Below, piece by piece: positions 48,515 to 57,456 of a stretch of DNA of 64,000 nucleotides. A program made the position numbers and the translations under genes. Source of the stretch: PALSA-1296 sp037143335 (GTDB lineage: Bacteria > Bacteroidota > Ignavibacteria > Palsa-1295). The DNA lies in assembly GCA_037143335.1 (NCBI GenBank), contig JBAWZA010000013.1, forward strand, positions 1 through 64,000. The letters run 5' to 3'. Under the pieces are notes generated by a model. That model ran no database searches, had not been told where the DNA came from, and worked only from the letters and a program-made list of their open reading frames with translations. Each line of letters begins with the position of its first letter. Within the stretch, counting starts at the first letter, position 1.

Positions 48515-51500
48515 GTGAAAGAAGGATTCGGAGTTGTTTTCGTCAGCGCAGTTATCGCATTAGCTTTGGCGTTGCCCATTGTGGGCAGAGCGCAAACTCG
48601 GACGATTGAAGTTGCCATTTCTTCAATCAACGATTCACTCATCACACTTCCCGACGATTTTATTATCCCAAGTTCTCTTGCATTAAAACTTGATAATACG
48701 ATTGACTTGCGCAGTCCTTCGGATTTTTCACTTGATACGAACCTTCGTTTTATCGTGCTCACACCACTCCTACGAAATACTGTTTTCGGTGTAGCCGTCG
48801 GAAGTATGGAAAAATTGCCATCGCATGTGCTACAGATTCGTTACTCGGTGTTGCCAATTAATCTCAAGCGCTCCTATACACTCTATCCTTTGCCCAATCA
48901 GAAAATAGATAGTGTTAGAATACAGCATATTGATTCGTCACATCAGCCATTATCCGTTGAACAAAATCCCCAGCAGCAAAGGGAATTAGCGCTCACGAAA
49001 TCTGGTGGTATCACTCGCGGTATCTCCGGTGGTTCGACTCAGGACATTGCATTCACCAATAGTTTTAATCTCACGTTCGCTGGCGATCTCGGCACAGAGC
49101 TTTCATTCAAAGGCGCATTGAGCGAAGAGTCAACGCCAATACAGCCTGAAGGCAATACGCAAATACTGCGCGATGTTGATCGAATATATCTTGAAATAAA
49201 TGCAGGAAAAATATTTGCTGCGACGCTCGGTGACTATACGCTCGACCTCAACCCTAAATTAAGAGTGCTTGCGAATACGAACTCTGAGTACGACCAGATC
49301 TTTGCTAAATTCACACGCAAGGTACTTGGTGCAAAAGCGGATGTGCTCGCCGGACCAACCGAAATAATCGTCAGTGGCTCTGCCACCAAAGGAAGATTTT
49401 CTACACTCGCGTTTGCTGGACTTGACGGAGTGCAAGGACCCTACAGGTTGCAAGGAAAAAATGGCGAGCGCAATATCATCATCGTTGCAGGCACGGAGCA
49501 CGTCTTTATTGATGGTTCGCAACTTATGCGCGGAGAGTTGAATGACTATGTGATTGATTACGGCCTGTCAGAGATTCGGTTTACGAATAAACGATTTATT
49601 TCTTCCCAATCGCGGATTACTATTGACTTTGAATACACCGACGAGCAATATAGTCGCTCGCTTGTCGCCACGTCGCAGACATCATCATTTTTTGATGACA
49701 AGATAAGATTGAGCACAAGCTACATTCGCGAAGGTGACGATAAGGATAATCCAAAAATTTTATTACTTAGCGATTCCGATAAAACCATTCTGCAACGCGC
49801 TGGCTCAGATCCATTGAAGGCTGGGAAGAGCGGTGTCATATTCATTGGGCGCGATTCAAGTGGCAGAGCGAAAGGCAACTACATAAAAGTTGATTCACTT
49901 ATTACCGGGATCGAACGCATCTTTTTTCGCTATGCACCATACGATACGGCTGCATCACTCTATAATGTGAGCTTCGGTTTTAGTGGTAGTGGGAAGGGAG
50001 CATATATCCGTAACGGAATAGGAGAGTATTCCTTTGTGGGAAGTGGTCTTGGGGATTATGATACGACAATGTATTTTCCATTACCAACACGTAGTCAACT
50101 TTTTGCGACGCAACTCGTTGTTCGACCAATCAGTCCTCTGATTATAGGTTCTGAATTTGCATTGAGTGATTTCAATGCCAATCTTTTCGCATTGCCAAAT
50201 GGCATCCAAGATAATGCCTACAGAATTTTCGGTTCGTTCCATGATACCATCGGCAGAGCCGTTATGAGCGTGCATTATGCTGAAAGATTTACTGGCTCGC
50301 AATTTAATCCTATTGATCGAGATCGTAAGGTGGAAGAACTTCGCAACTACGGCATCGATCAATCAGCGAATAGCGCAGTAGGGTTACCTCTCGCAGAGCG
50401 CGAGCGGAAGGTTTCGACTTCGCTTGGACTGACGCCACTCTCCTTAGGAGTTGACTACGGTCTCTTCACTCGCGGAAGAGATCAATATAAGGCAGAGAGA
50501 TTTGCAGGGTATATGACTCTCACCGAAGACACCGCATTCTTCCCACGTACTCAAGTCACGTTCGCCAAAATCAATACCACCGACTCTGTTACATTATCAA
50601 ATTCAGTATGGAGTACAATCACTGGCTCGATCAAGAAATCATTTATTCAAGGATTGTTGCGCCTCACGCCCTGTTTCATGTTCGAAACAAATTCGCGACA
50701 AGCCAACCTTATCGGAGTAAATGATTCGCTAATCGCCACATCGTTTCGTTTTCATCAGCTAACTCCGTCGGTTGATGTTGTTATCGGGAATAATATAGCA
50801 TTCGGATTGCAACTTCAACTTCGCTCGGATGATAGCGCAACCTCTGGTGCGTTCGCGCACACAAGTGATGCGACGACAATTCTCTTTAATTCGCGCCTTA
50901 CGAATCTCTCAGGATTTTCCAGTCAACTCGATCTTGGAGTGCGCAAGAAAAATTATGCAGATAGTGTATCAACGACGAGGAATGGTGGCAATGCGTCAAG
51001 TTTCCTGATGCGATGGATTCCGAGGTATCAATCAGCAAATAATATTCTGAGTATTGACGGACTCTACGAAGCCTCCGAGCAGCGTGCGGCACGAGTAGAG
51101 CGGATATTCTTCCCCGTCCAAAAAGGACTCGGTAGTTACCGTTACCTCGGCGATCTCAATGGCAATGGTAAACAAGACCCCGAAGAATTTGCGCTGGCTC
51201 GGTATAGCGACGAAGGCGCATTCATCCTGTTGAATATCCCAACTGAGGCATTGTTTCCAGTGACGGATTTGCGTTCGTCGCTTCGATTGCGATTGAGTCC
51301 ACTCAATTATCTTTCTACCGAAACTTCGGTGCGAATCGAAGAAAATAGTTCTGACGCGCATACATCGGACATCTATTTATACAAGCTCTCACATTTTCTG
51401 AATGATTCAACCACGCTCCGAGGCACGATCGAACTTCAGCAAGATGTGAATGTATTAGAGAATAATGCCACGCAAAATTATCGGCTTCGTTATCAAGAGA

Positions 51501-52090
51501 GAAAAAATCTTGTGCAGTATAACACTGGTCCTGAGAAATCATACCTCCGTGAATTATCTCTTCGCGGAAGGTTTCATCTTTCGTATGAAATCGGCAATGA
51601 AACCGAGCTAACGCAAACTATAGATAATCTCACGGCTGATACGCATTCACTCGGTCAAACTCATTCTACAAAACGAATTGATGTTCGTTCTGAGTGGAAC
51701 TACGAGCCATATATTTCACCGTTCGGCTTTACGTTGACTGGAGAAATATCTTCCGCAACAGATCATACTCCCGCACCAGTAACGAATGCCTTTCTCAATA
51801 GCCTCAGTCTCGGTATTCGTTACCGAATCTCGAACTCAACTCGTTTGCGATTTGAACTCGGACGTGATGAACTTAGACTCAGTGGAGGCTCAACTTCATT
51901 TACGAATGTCTATTCACTCACGCAAGGACGCAATCCGGGAAGTACTTGGCTCTGGGGGATTTCGTTTGATCTGCAGTTAGCTTCCGGGATTGTGCTCACC
52001 TCAGTGTATAACGGCAGATCAGAATTAAGTTTTGATGCTACGCGAAATGTGATCCACACTGCCCGAGCAGAAGTCAGAGCTTCATTCTAA
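48515..52090 (+). CDS. Very large outer membrane beta-barrel protein
   Basis: About 1191 residues. The GTG at 48515 gives a signal peptide ending LPIVGRAQT; a TTG three codons upstream or an ATG overlapping rsmI are alternatives. After a periplasmic N-terminal part come strands with YLEINAGKIFAATLGDYTLDL, GPYRLQGKNGERNIIIVAGTE, VFIDGSQLMRGELNDYVID and SRITIDFEYTDEQYSRSLVA. About 700 residues of barrel-like strands follow, including ERIFFPVQKGLGSYRYLGDL with a DLNGNGKQDPEEF motif. The layout resembles a family of giant envelope proteins of FCB bacteria; I cannot name it. No sorting domain at the end. Confidence 0.75.
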   Translation: MKEGFGVVFVSAVIALALALPIVGRAQTRTIEVAISSINDSLITLPDDFIIPSSLALKLDNTIDLRSPSDFSLDTNLRFIVLTPLLRNTVFGVAVGSMEKLPSHVLQIRYSVLPINLKRSYTLYPLPNQKIDSVRIQHIDSSHQPLSVEQNPQQQRELALTKSGGITRGISGGSTQDIAFTNSFNLTFAGDLGTELSFKGALSEESTPIQPEGNTQILRDVDRIYLEINAGKIFAATLGDYTLDLNPKLRVLANTNSEYDQIFAKFTRKVLGAKADVLAGPTEIIVSGSATKGRFSTLAFAGLDGVQGPYRLQGKNGERNIIIVAGTEHVFIDGSQLMRGELNDYVIDYGLSEIRFTNKRFISSQSRITIDFEYTDEQYSRSLVATSQTSSFFDDKIRLSTSYIREGDDKDNPKILLLSDSDKTILQRAGSDPLKAGKSGVIFIGRDSSGRAKGNYIKVDSLITGIERIFFRYAPYDTAASLYNVSFGFSGSGKGAYIRNGIGEYSFVGSGLGDYDTTMYFPLPTRSQLFATQLVVRPISPLIIGSEFALSDFNANLFALPNGIQDNAYRIFGSFHDTIGRAVMSVHYAERFTGSQFNPIDRDRKVEELRNYGIDQSANSAVGLPLAERERKVSTSLGLTPLSLGVDYGLFTRGRDQYKAERFAGYMTLTEDTAFFPRTQVTFAKINTTDSVTLSNSVWSTITGSIKKSFIQGLLRLTPCFMFETNSRQANLIGVNDSLIATSFRFHQLTPSVDVVIGNNIAFGLQLQLRSDDSATSGAFAHTSDATTILFNSRLTNLSGFSSQLDLGVRKKNYADSVSTTRNGGNASSFLMRWIPRYQSANNILSIDGLYEASEQRAARVERIFFPVQKGLGSYRYLGDLNGNGKQDPEEFALARYSDEGAFILLNIPTEALFPVTDLRSSLRLRLSPLNYLSTETSVRIEENSSDAHTSDIYLYKLSHFLNDSTTLRGTIELQQDVNVLENNATQNYRLRYQERKNLVQYNTGPEKSYLRELSLRGRFHLSYEIGNETELTQTIDNLTADTHSLGQTHSTKRIDVRSEWNYEPYISPFGFTLTGEISSATDHTPAPVTNAFLNSLSLGIRYRISNSTRLRFELGRDELRLSGGSTSFTNVYSLTQGRNPGSTWLWGISFDLQLASGIVLTSVYNGRSELSFDATRNVIHTARAEVRASF

Positions 52091-52207
52091 TTCCCCTCTG
52101 TAGTGACGAGCATAAGCGTCTGTGTATCATGGTTCATGTTTATACCGTTGCCCTGACCCCATAAAATGATTATTCCCTGTTCTGCGTTATAAGGCTCCAT
52201 CTATTTT

Positions 52208-53290
52208 ATGTGTGCGATGAAACCGAGTATTACAGCAGCAAACCAGACAGAACTATGCGAGCAGAAAGCCTCGCAGGTCATGCGCTGGATTTCGGAGATG
52301 GAAGACGTTGCCAAGACAGAATTTGCCGTCGTCCGTCTATTCGAGCAAGGCGTCTTGCCTGAAGGCACAAAGGGGTTCTTGCATATTCTTCTTGAGTCGC
52401 AGTTCGTCGGGGATAGGACTGGACTCGAATTACAACCGGAAAAAATTCGAGAACTACTCATTGAGGCTTTCCAAAATACAGCTCACTATTTACTCAGCCC
52501 ACAATCATTCCTTGCCGATTTCCTCACACTTGATACTGATTCGATCAACATTAGTACCGACGTACTTTTACGCCTAAGCTATCTTGTTGACTATCCGTAC
52601 TTCAGCGAGTGGATAGACGAGTGGCTTGATGCTCGATGCTCGAAAGGGAATAGTGCGATTCCAAAATCTGCATTCGAGGAATTTCTCTTTCAAACCGATC
52701 AACTCGTTACACAAAATGTAAGCACGGAGGAGTTGGCTACGCTGTTGGAACCGCTGATTCATTTCTACGGCGGTGATCGCTTGCCAGATGAAATGGCATG
52801 GACATTTTTTGAGGATAAGCGTTTGCAGAGTGCCGATAGTGCCGAACATACAGGGTTCGATGCATCTGAACTTGCTATCGCACTAAAAGAGGCGAAGCCG
52901 ATGAGTGAGCCAATCCAAAGTTCTGATGATTTTGCGCCTATCCCCGAATACGATTCGTTCTTGAAAGAATTGCGAGAGATCGGTGTGATACTCCCACCTC
53001 CACATAAAGATCACTCGGTCGCCACTGAAGCTTCGCTTCCGCCGATGGAGATATTTCTTTCCAAAAAAGCTCGGACAAAATTAATAGAGAAAATTTTTCA
53101 AGGCAATGAGCTTGAGTACAATCGCGCAATGGATCAACTCAATACCTCCGCTGATTACAAACAAGCGCAATTAAATTTGCGGACAATTTTAGGAATGTAC
53201 AAGGTTCGAGCAGGTTCTAAATCTGCTCTTCGGCTTGAATATGCACTACATCTCCGTTACGGAATACAAGTCGAAAATATACTACCATGA
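52208..53290 (+). CDS. Unknown soluble protein coupled to obgE
   Basis: 360 residues, no signal or membrane segment. Mostly helical and acidic with Leu-rich stretches (LLESQFVGDRTGLELQPEKI, LTLDTDSINISTDVLLRLSY) and a basic C-terminal region (EIFLSKKARTKLIEKIF, GNELEYNRAMDQLNTSADYKQ). The last part looks like a helical repeat. I recognise no domain. The stop overlaps the obgE start by 4 bases (ATGA), so the two are translated together, hinting at a ribosome- or stress-linked role. Confidence 0.8.
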   Translation: MCAMKPSITAANQTELCEQKASQVMRWISEMEDVAKTEFAVVRLFEQGVLPEGTKGFLHILLESQFVGDRTGLELQPEKIRELLIEAFQNTAHYLLSPQSFLADFLTLDTDSINISTDVLLRLSYLVDYPYFSEWIDEWLDARCSKGNSAIPKSAFEEFLFQTDQLVTQNVSTEELATLLEPLIHFYGGDRLPDEMAWTFFEDKRLQSADSAEHTGFDASELAIALKEAKPMSEPIQSSDDFAPIPEYDSFLKELREIGVILPPPHKDHSVATEASLPPMEIFLSKKARTKLIEKIFQGNELEYNRAMDQLNTSADYKQAQLNLRTILGMYKVRAGSKSALRLEYALHLRYGIQVENILP

Positions 53291-54291
53291 AATTCATAGA
53301 TCAAGCCAAAATTTCTGTTACTGCCGGTAAAGGTGGCGATGGTGTCATCGCATGGCGCAAAGAAAAATATGTACCCAAAGGCGGACCCAACGGTGGCAAT
53401 GGCGGACCGGGTGGCAATGTCATCTTCATGGCTGATCCTCAGCTCTCGACTTTGCTCGATTTCCGATATGTCAGAAAATATGAAGCGCCAGACGGCAACC
53501 CTGGCGAAGCGGATAATTGCACCGGAAGAACAGGCACTGATCTTGTCATTCGCGTACCAGTCGGTACGGTGATTAAAGACGGCGTGACCACGGATGTTCT
53601 CGCTGATATGATCGAGCCATTTCAACAAGCAGTAATTGCGAAGGGCGGCAAGGGTGGCTTGGGAAATAATTTTTTCAAATCACCAACCAACCAAGCGCCA
53701 CGTCATCGCACTGTCGGCAAACCCGGCGAAGCGTTCGAGCTTGAGTTAGAATTAAAACTTCTTGCTGACGTCGCTCTCGTTGGTTTTCCCAACGCTGGAA
53801 AATCTACACTCATTAGCAGAATATCTGCGGCGAAGCCGAAGATTGCAGATTATCCGTTCACAACGCTTGTACCAAATCTCGGAATCGTCAGTGCACCGGA
53901 AGACCACAAGTCCTTCGTTGTTGCTGATATTCCCGGTCTCATCGAGGGAGCAAGTGCGGGCAAGGGATTGGGTATTCAATTCTTGCGACATATCGAGCGC
54001 TCGAAAGTATTGCTTTTCTTACTCGACGGTTCCGACACTCTGCAAACTCCGGAAGAGTCTTATGCAATCTTGAAAAAAGAACTGAAAACATTCAGCAAAG
54101 AACTCATCGGCAGACCCAAGATTGTAGCCATCACAAAATCAGATGCCTTCACTCCTGAACAAGTTGAGGAGTATTCCAAAATTTCGTTTGATCGGAAGAA
54201 ACCACTCATCATCAGTGCTGTCGTAGGTACAAACATCCCGACGTTGGTATCCAAACTTTGGGATCTGCTGAAAAAAGAGCAGGCTTTATGA
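53287..54291 (+). CDS. obgE: GTPase Obg
   Basis: 334 residues. The glycine-rich OBG fold is clear (SVTAGKGGDGVIAWRKEK, VPKGGPNGGNGGPGGNV). The G domain has G1 GFPNAGKST, G2/G3 FTTLVPNLGIV and VADIPGLIEGASAGKG, and G4 TKSD. The C-terminal extra domain of some Obgs is absent. It binds the large ribosomal subunit and couples GTP/ppGpp state to ribosome maturation. Starts within the stop of the preceding unknown gene and overlaps crcB by 4 bases. Confidence 0.97.
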   Translation: MKFIDQAKISVTAGKGGDGVIAWRKEKYVPKGGPNGGNGGPGGNVIFMADPQLSTLLDFRYVRKYEAPDGNPGEADNCTGRTGTDLVIRVPVGTVIKDGVTTDVLADMIEPFQQAVIAKGGKGGLGNNFFKSPTNQAPRHRTVGKPGEAFELELELKLLADVALVGFPNAGKSTLISRISAAKPKIADYPFTTLVPNLGIVSAPEDHKSFVVADIPGLIEGASAGKGLGIQFLRHIERSKVLLFLLDGSDTLQTPEESYAILKKELKTFSKELIGRPKIVAITKSDAFTPEQVEEYSKISFDRKKPLIISAVVGTNIPTLVSKLWDLLKKEQAL

Positions 54292-54665
54292 TTTATTTTT
54301 ATCTTGCAATTGGCTCCGTTGCCGGAGCGATTCTTCGGTATCAATTGGGTTTGTGGATTCCGGGACTTGCGACAGACTCTGCGGGATTTCCGTGGTCAAC
54401 ACTACTCATCAATGTGTCTGGCTCTCTGGTGATGGGTTTCTTGGTAGAGTATTTCGATTCATCAGCTTCGACCAAAGAAATAAAGTTGATGCTCACCGTC
54501 GGTTTCTGCGGATCTTTCACCACGTTCTCTACATTTTCGCACGAGACAATATCGCTCTTCAAAGATGGAAGACTTGGTGTTGGACTCTTATATGTTGGTC
54601 TAAGTTTCGCACTTGCTGGCGGAGGATACGTGCTGGGGTATCTCGGTGCACGTGCACTGAAATGA
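54288..54665 (+). CDS. crcB: Fluoride efflux channel CrcB (Fluc)
   Basis: 125 residues with four membrane helices. Family motifs are present: GSVAGAILRYQLG, FPWSTLLINVSGSLVMGFL and the central GFCGSFTTFSTFSHE. Works as a dual-topology dimer passing F- out of the cell. Its ATG overlaps the obgE stop (ATGA). No fluoride riboswitch fold was noticed upstream, so expression probably follows obgE. Confidence 0.94.
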   Translation: MIYFYLAIGSVAGAILRYQLGLWIPGLATDSAGFPWSTLLINVSGSLVMGFLVEYFDSSASTKEIKLMLTVGFCGSFTTFSTFSHETISLFKDGRLGVGLLYVGLSFALAGGGYVLGYLGARALK

Positions 54666-54682
54666 GGGGACTAATTTTTTTG

Positions 54683-54766
54683 TGCCTAGAGTCGGACTCG
54701 AACCGACACACCATTACTGGCGGCAGATTTTGAGTCTGCTGCGTCTACCAATTTCGCCATCCAGGC
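54683..54766 (-). tRNA. tRNA-Leu (anticodon CAA)
   Basis: 84-nt class II tRNA with a long variable arm. Acceptor GCCTGGA/TCTAGGC, anticodon stem GCAGA/TCTGC around CTCAAAA, T loop TTCGAGT. Anticodon CAA reads TTG codons. Lies downstream of greA on the same strand. Confidence 0.95.
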
Positions 54767-54814
54767 ATTTTCAAACGGGAAGCGATTAACACTTCCGACT
54801 TCGTATAGATTTCC

Positions 54815-55294
54815 TTATCTCGTAATCTCTAATATCTGAAACTCCAACGTGCCGGCGGGTACTTTTACTTGTACCATTGCGCCGACGGCATTATTCAAGA
54901 GTGCTTTACCAATCGGTGAAGAGACAGAAATTTTGCCACCTTCAAAATCGGCATCCTCAGCGGAGACGATCTGGTAGGTTGCCTCTTTCTTGGTTTTCTT
55001 ATTCACGACGCGTACCTTCGTGAGCATCCCAACTTTATCGAGCGAAATCTGCGATTCGTCAATAATGGTCGAATTCATCAGCATCACTTCCATTTTATGG
55101 ATGCGAAGCTCCAATAGCCCTTGCTCTTCGCGGGCTGCGTCATACTCTGCATTTTCCGAAAGATCACCTTGTGCGCGAGCCTCGGCAATTTTGCCGGCGA
55201 TCTCTTTTCGAGCGTGAATCTTCAGGTGCTGAAGATCTTTCTCAATCTCCGAGAGCCTCTCGCGCGTCACATATACTACTGAATGTCCTGCCAT
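54815..55294 (-). CDS. greA: Transcription elongation factor GreA
   Basis: 159 residues. N-terminal coiled coil (LSEIEKDLQHLKIHARKEIA, GDLSENAEYDAAREEQGLLE) with the acidic tip, and C-terminal FKBP-like domain (VSSPIGKALLNNAVGAMVQV). It enters the RNA polymerase secondary channel and restores backtracked complexes by RNA cleavage. ATG at 55294 is chosen because it lies directly ahead of the conserved start (HSVVYVTRERL). A 12-bp hairpin followed by a T-rich stretch lies in its leader, which may attenuate its transcription. Confidence 0.95.
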   Translation of the reverse strand: MAGHSVVYVTRERLSEIEKDLQHLKIHARKEIAGKIAEARAQGDLSENAEYDAAREEQGLLELRIHKMEVMLMNSTIIDESQISLDKVGMLTKVRVVNKKTKKEATYQIVSAEDADFEGGKISVSSPIGKALLNNAVGAMVQVKVPAGTLEFQILEITR

Positions 55295-55302
55295 ACACAA
55301 AT

Positions 55303-55338
55303 AAATAAAAGAAGGCATCCGCCGAGGCGAATACCTTC
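55303..55338 (-). promoter_or_regulatory. Attenuator-like hairpin in greA leader
   Basis: GAAGGCATCCGC (55311-55322) pairs with GCGAATACCTTC (55327-55338), including two G-T pairs, around CGAG. On the minus strand TTTTATTTATTTG follows, so it has the form of a weak intrinsic terminator 17 bases before the greA start. Confidence 0.5.
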
Positions 55339-55504
55339 TTTCGGATTTTAAGTTTTATACTAAAGAGATTTTTTCGTCATTCTGTTCCCAAAGGGGGAGA
55401 GGATGCTTTAGTTCAGACAAGCAAGAAACGCCATTGATGACCACTTACATGACGAAAACAGAATAAAAGGATACTGCGAGCAGAAAAATAGGTGATGATG
55501 AGCA
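55339..55504. other. Intergenic, no gene seen
   Basis: Divergent region between greA and the next gene. AT-rich, with no RNA gene or coding sequence recognised apart from the greA leader hairpin and the promoter described separately. Confidence 0.4.
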
Positions 55505-55535
55505 TTGTTTGAGGATATCGCTTTTCGTAGTTTTG
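55505..55535 (+). promoter_or_regulatory. Bacteroidota-type promoter of accessory gene
   Basis: TTG (55505-55507), 20 bases, TAGTTTTG (55528-55535) match the TTTG/TAnnTTTG promoter form. The expected transcription start is about 15-20 bases before the ATG at 55559 and 50 before the ATG at 55595. Confidence 0.5.
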
Positions 55536-55594
55536 TATCAACAAGTTCATGCTATTGCATGAGTCATTTTTTCAATAAGACAAATACTACAACG

Positions 55595-56176
55595 ATGAAC
55601 ATCCAATCACAAAGCTGGCAAGACTTACAAGTCGCACAGCCAATAGACCCGAAATCAATTATCCTGTCAGCGGCGCTCAACAGCACAACCGGTACATGGC
55701 AGAGAAGTACGAACGCACTTCAGACTGCATGGTCAGGTACGAATGCACTTGCATTTACTGGCAATAATACAAGTGTCGCATCCTATGACCTAACAGACGG
55801 TGCCACAGTCGTTGACGCTGCTCAGTGGACAATTGCGCATCAAATGGTAAACGCTGCGACCAATATCGCGCCGAGCATGAACAAAGTCGTCTTCGTTCGC
55901 GCAGGCGAAATATGGGACAACAAACTCGAACTCAATTTCGGGGCATCGAGCTACAATAATGTTCAGCTGACATTCCGCGATAATCTCGGAACATCAGGGC
56001 AGTTCGTAAACGGCGCAACAGGCGGAGTACCGGTGTATAATTTCGGGAATGGAATAACCGGAAATCAGATTCTGCATTTAACGATTGCCTACCCAGGGGT
56101 TTACTCAATGGTATTGCTAATGGTACTCTCAAGCAATTGGAGCACGTTTGAATTCGAGCTAGTGGTATTGCCATAA
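55595..56176 (+). CDS. Unknown small accessory protein
   Basis: 193 residues from ATG 55595 (ATG 55559 would add 12). No signal peptide. Ala/Thr/Asn-rich with short beta-like segments (ILSAALNSTTGTWQRSTNAL, WDNKLELNFGASSYNNVQLT) and a hydrophobic C-terminal end (YSMVLLMVLSSNWSTFEFEL). No family recognised. It opens a patch of unfamiliar genes after greA and has a fitting promoter. A C-rich hairpin (CCCTCTCC/GGGGAGGG, about 56190-56215) follows, without a T-run. Confidence 0.6.
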   Translation: MNIQSQSWQDLQVAQPIDPKSIILSAALNSTTGTWQRSTNALQTAWSGTNALAFTGNNTSVASYDLTDGATVVDAAQWTIAHQMVNAATNIAPSMNKVVFVRAGEIWDNKLELNFGASSYNNVQLTFRDNLGTSGQFVNGATGGVPVYNFGNGITGNQILHLTIAYPGVYSMVLLMVLSSNWSTFEFELVVLP

Positions 56177-56259
56177 ATAAACGAATACCCTCTCCATGAA
56201 GATTGGGGAGGGCGCTGAGATTCAAACAGTCAAACTCACGTTAATTACAAAATTTTACC

Positions 56260-57435
56260 ATGCCACCTCTAAGAAATAATATCGTCACTGGACGGACAAT
56301 TATTGGGACAACTGAAGACAATCTGCTTTTAGGCACTCGAGCTAAGAATTCGAGTATTCCATTGTCGCCAATTGACTCACCTCTTCGGGTTCATACCAAT
56401 TTACTCAATCCGGGTTGGGTAAGATTTAGCAAAAAAACAGGTGGTATTAGTTTGGCGCAAACACATACCATCTTTGTGCATGGCAAGCCAGTCCTCCATC
56501 CATGCCAAACAGGGAACGAATGTAGTTGTGACGGTACATGTATTGGCGACCAGAATCCTAATTTCACAAAAAGAAAGCAGACAATTGCTACAACGCTCGG
56601 TTCAGACCAACCAGGGGGTACAGGAGGCGGTAAGGTATGTTATACAGATATCTGGGTAGATGACTACAGTGGATGTCCAAATGGCGTTTATAACCCTCTG
56701 CTCTGTCCGGGGGGGTACACAGTTAAAGTCCCAATTGCTTGCCCAGATGACGGCAATAATGGCCTCGGTGGTTTTGGTTTAGACCCAACAGGTGGAGGCT
56801 TTCGACCAAGCGGGGGCGGGAGTATGGATCCAGATGATAAGAACACAAACAAGAAGGATGGCACCAAGGTACCGATTATAATCACATCGAAAACAAAATT
56901 ACTAAAATTTAAAGGTACAAAATTCGAGTTACCAGATTGGAATGACAATGACCTGGGAAGTAAGAGAGATGCAACGAAAACAAGCAGTACGTCTAACTAT
57001 TTAAAGGAACTTAATGAAAAAAAGAAGCAACTCACAAGCGACACCAATGAACTCAAAGAAATCCTAAATCAACTCAAAACTTCAACAAAAGAAGATAATC
57101 AGTCTGATCTAAATAAGTTGATAGATTTAATTCTAATTCTTCTCCAGATTGCACTACGTAATCTCCCTAAGACACCCCAAACCCCAGGGTCAGATTGGGA
57201 TCCTGATGCCATTGATGCTGAGCGTAAAAGAACTTCTTTGAATCTCGAACTTGATAGAATTAGTTCTTCGCTTTTAGAATTGCTTTCAAAATTGAACAAC
57301 GACCCAAATTTTTTTCTCCCAGGTATAAGCAACACTGATTTAAGAAAAATGTTAATGTCTGGCTTATCAGACCTCGCTGACATAAGATCGGAGATAGCTG
57401 GCCTCAATTTGAACCGTGGCAAAAGGTATAAATGA
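56260..57435 (+). CDS. Unknown Cys-rich and coiled-coil protein
   Basis: 391 residues without signal peptide. Residues 1-80 are beta-like. A cysteine-rich part (CQTGNECSCDGTC, then VCYTD, GCPNG, LCPGG and ACPDD; eight Cys in total) leads into a Gly-rich linker (GLGGFGLDPTGGGFRPSGGG) and a Lys-rich segment. The last 170 residues are helical, probably coiled coil (NYLKELNEKKKQLTSDTNEL, LNLELDRISSSLLELLSKL). No known domain. It converges on an ankyrin lipoprotein gene with a 21-base gap. A toxin or structural-effector role is possible but unproven. Confidence 0.6.
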   Translation: MPPLRNNIVTGRTIIGTTEDNLLLGTRAKNSSIPLSPIDSPLRVHTNLLNPGWVRFSKKTGGISLAQTHTIFVHGKPVLHPCQTGNECSCDGTCIGDQNPNFTKRKQTIATTLGSDQPGGTGGGKVCYTDIWVDDYSGCPNGVYNPLLCPGGYTVKVPIACPDDGNNGLGGFGLDPTGGGFRPSGGGSMDPDDKNTNKKDGTKVPIIITSKTKLLKFKGTKFELPDWNDNDLGSKRDATKTSSTSNYLKELNEKKKQLTSDTNELKEILNQLKTSTKEDNQSDLNKLIDLILILLQIALRNLPKTPQTPGSDWDPDAIDAERKRTSLNLELDRISSSLLELLSKLNNDPNFFLPGISNTDLRKMLMSGLSDLADIRSEIAGLNLNRGKRYK

Positions 57436-57456
57436 CAATGCCATTAGGGAAATGAT

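Noticed and set aside
52091..54288. Fluoride riboswitch controlling crcB
   Set aside because: crcB overlaps obgE and no leader exists in front of it; nothing resembling the fluoride aptamer was noticed upstream of the operon.
56185..56220. Terminator after the 55595 gene
   Set aside because: The C-rich hairpin (CCCTCTCC/GGGGAGGG) is real, but no T-run follows on either strand, so it was not called an intrinsic terminator.
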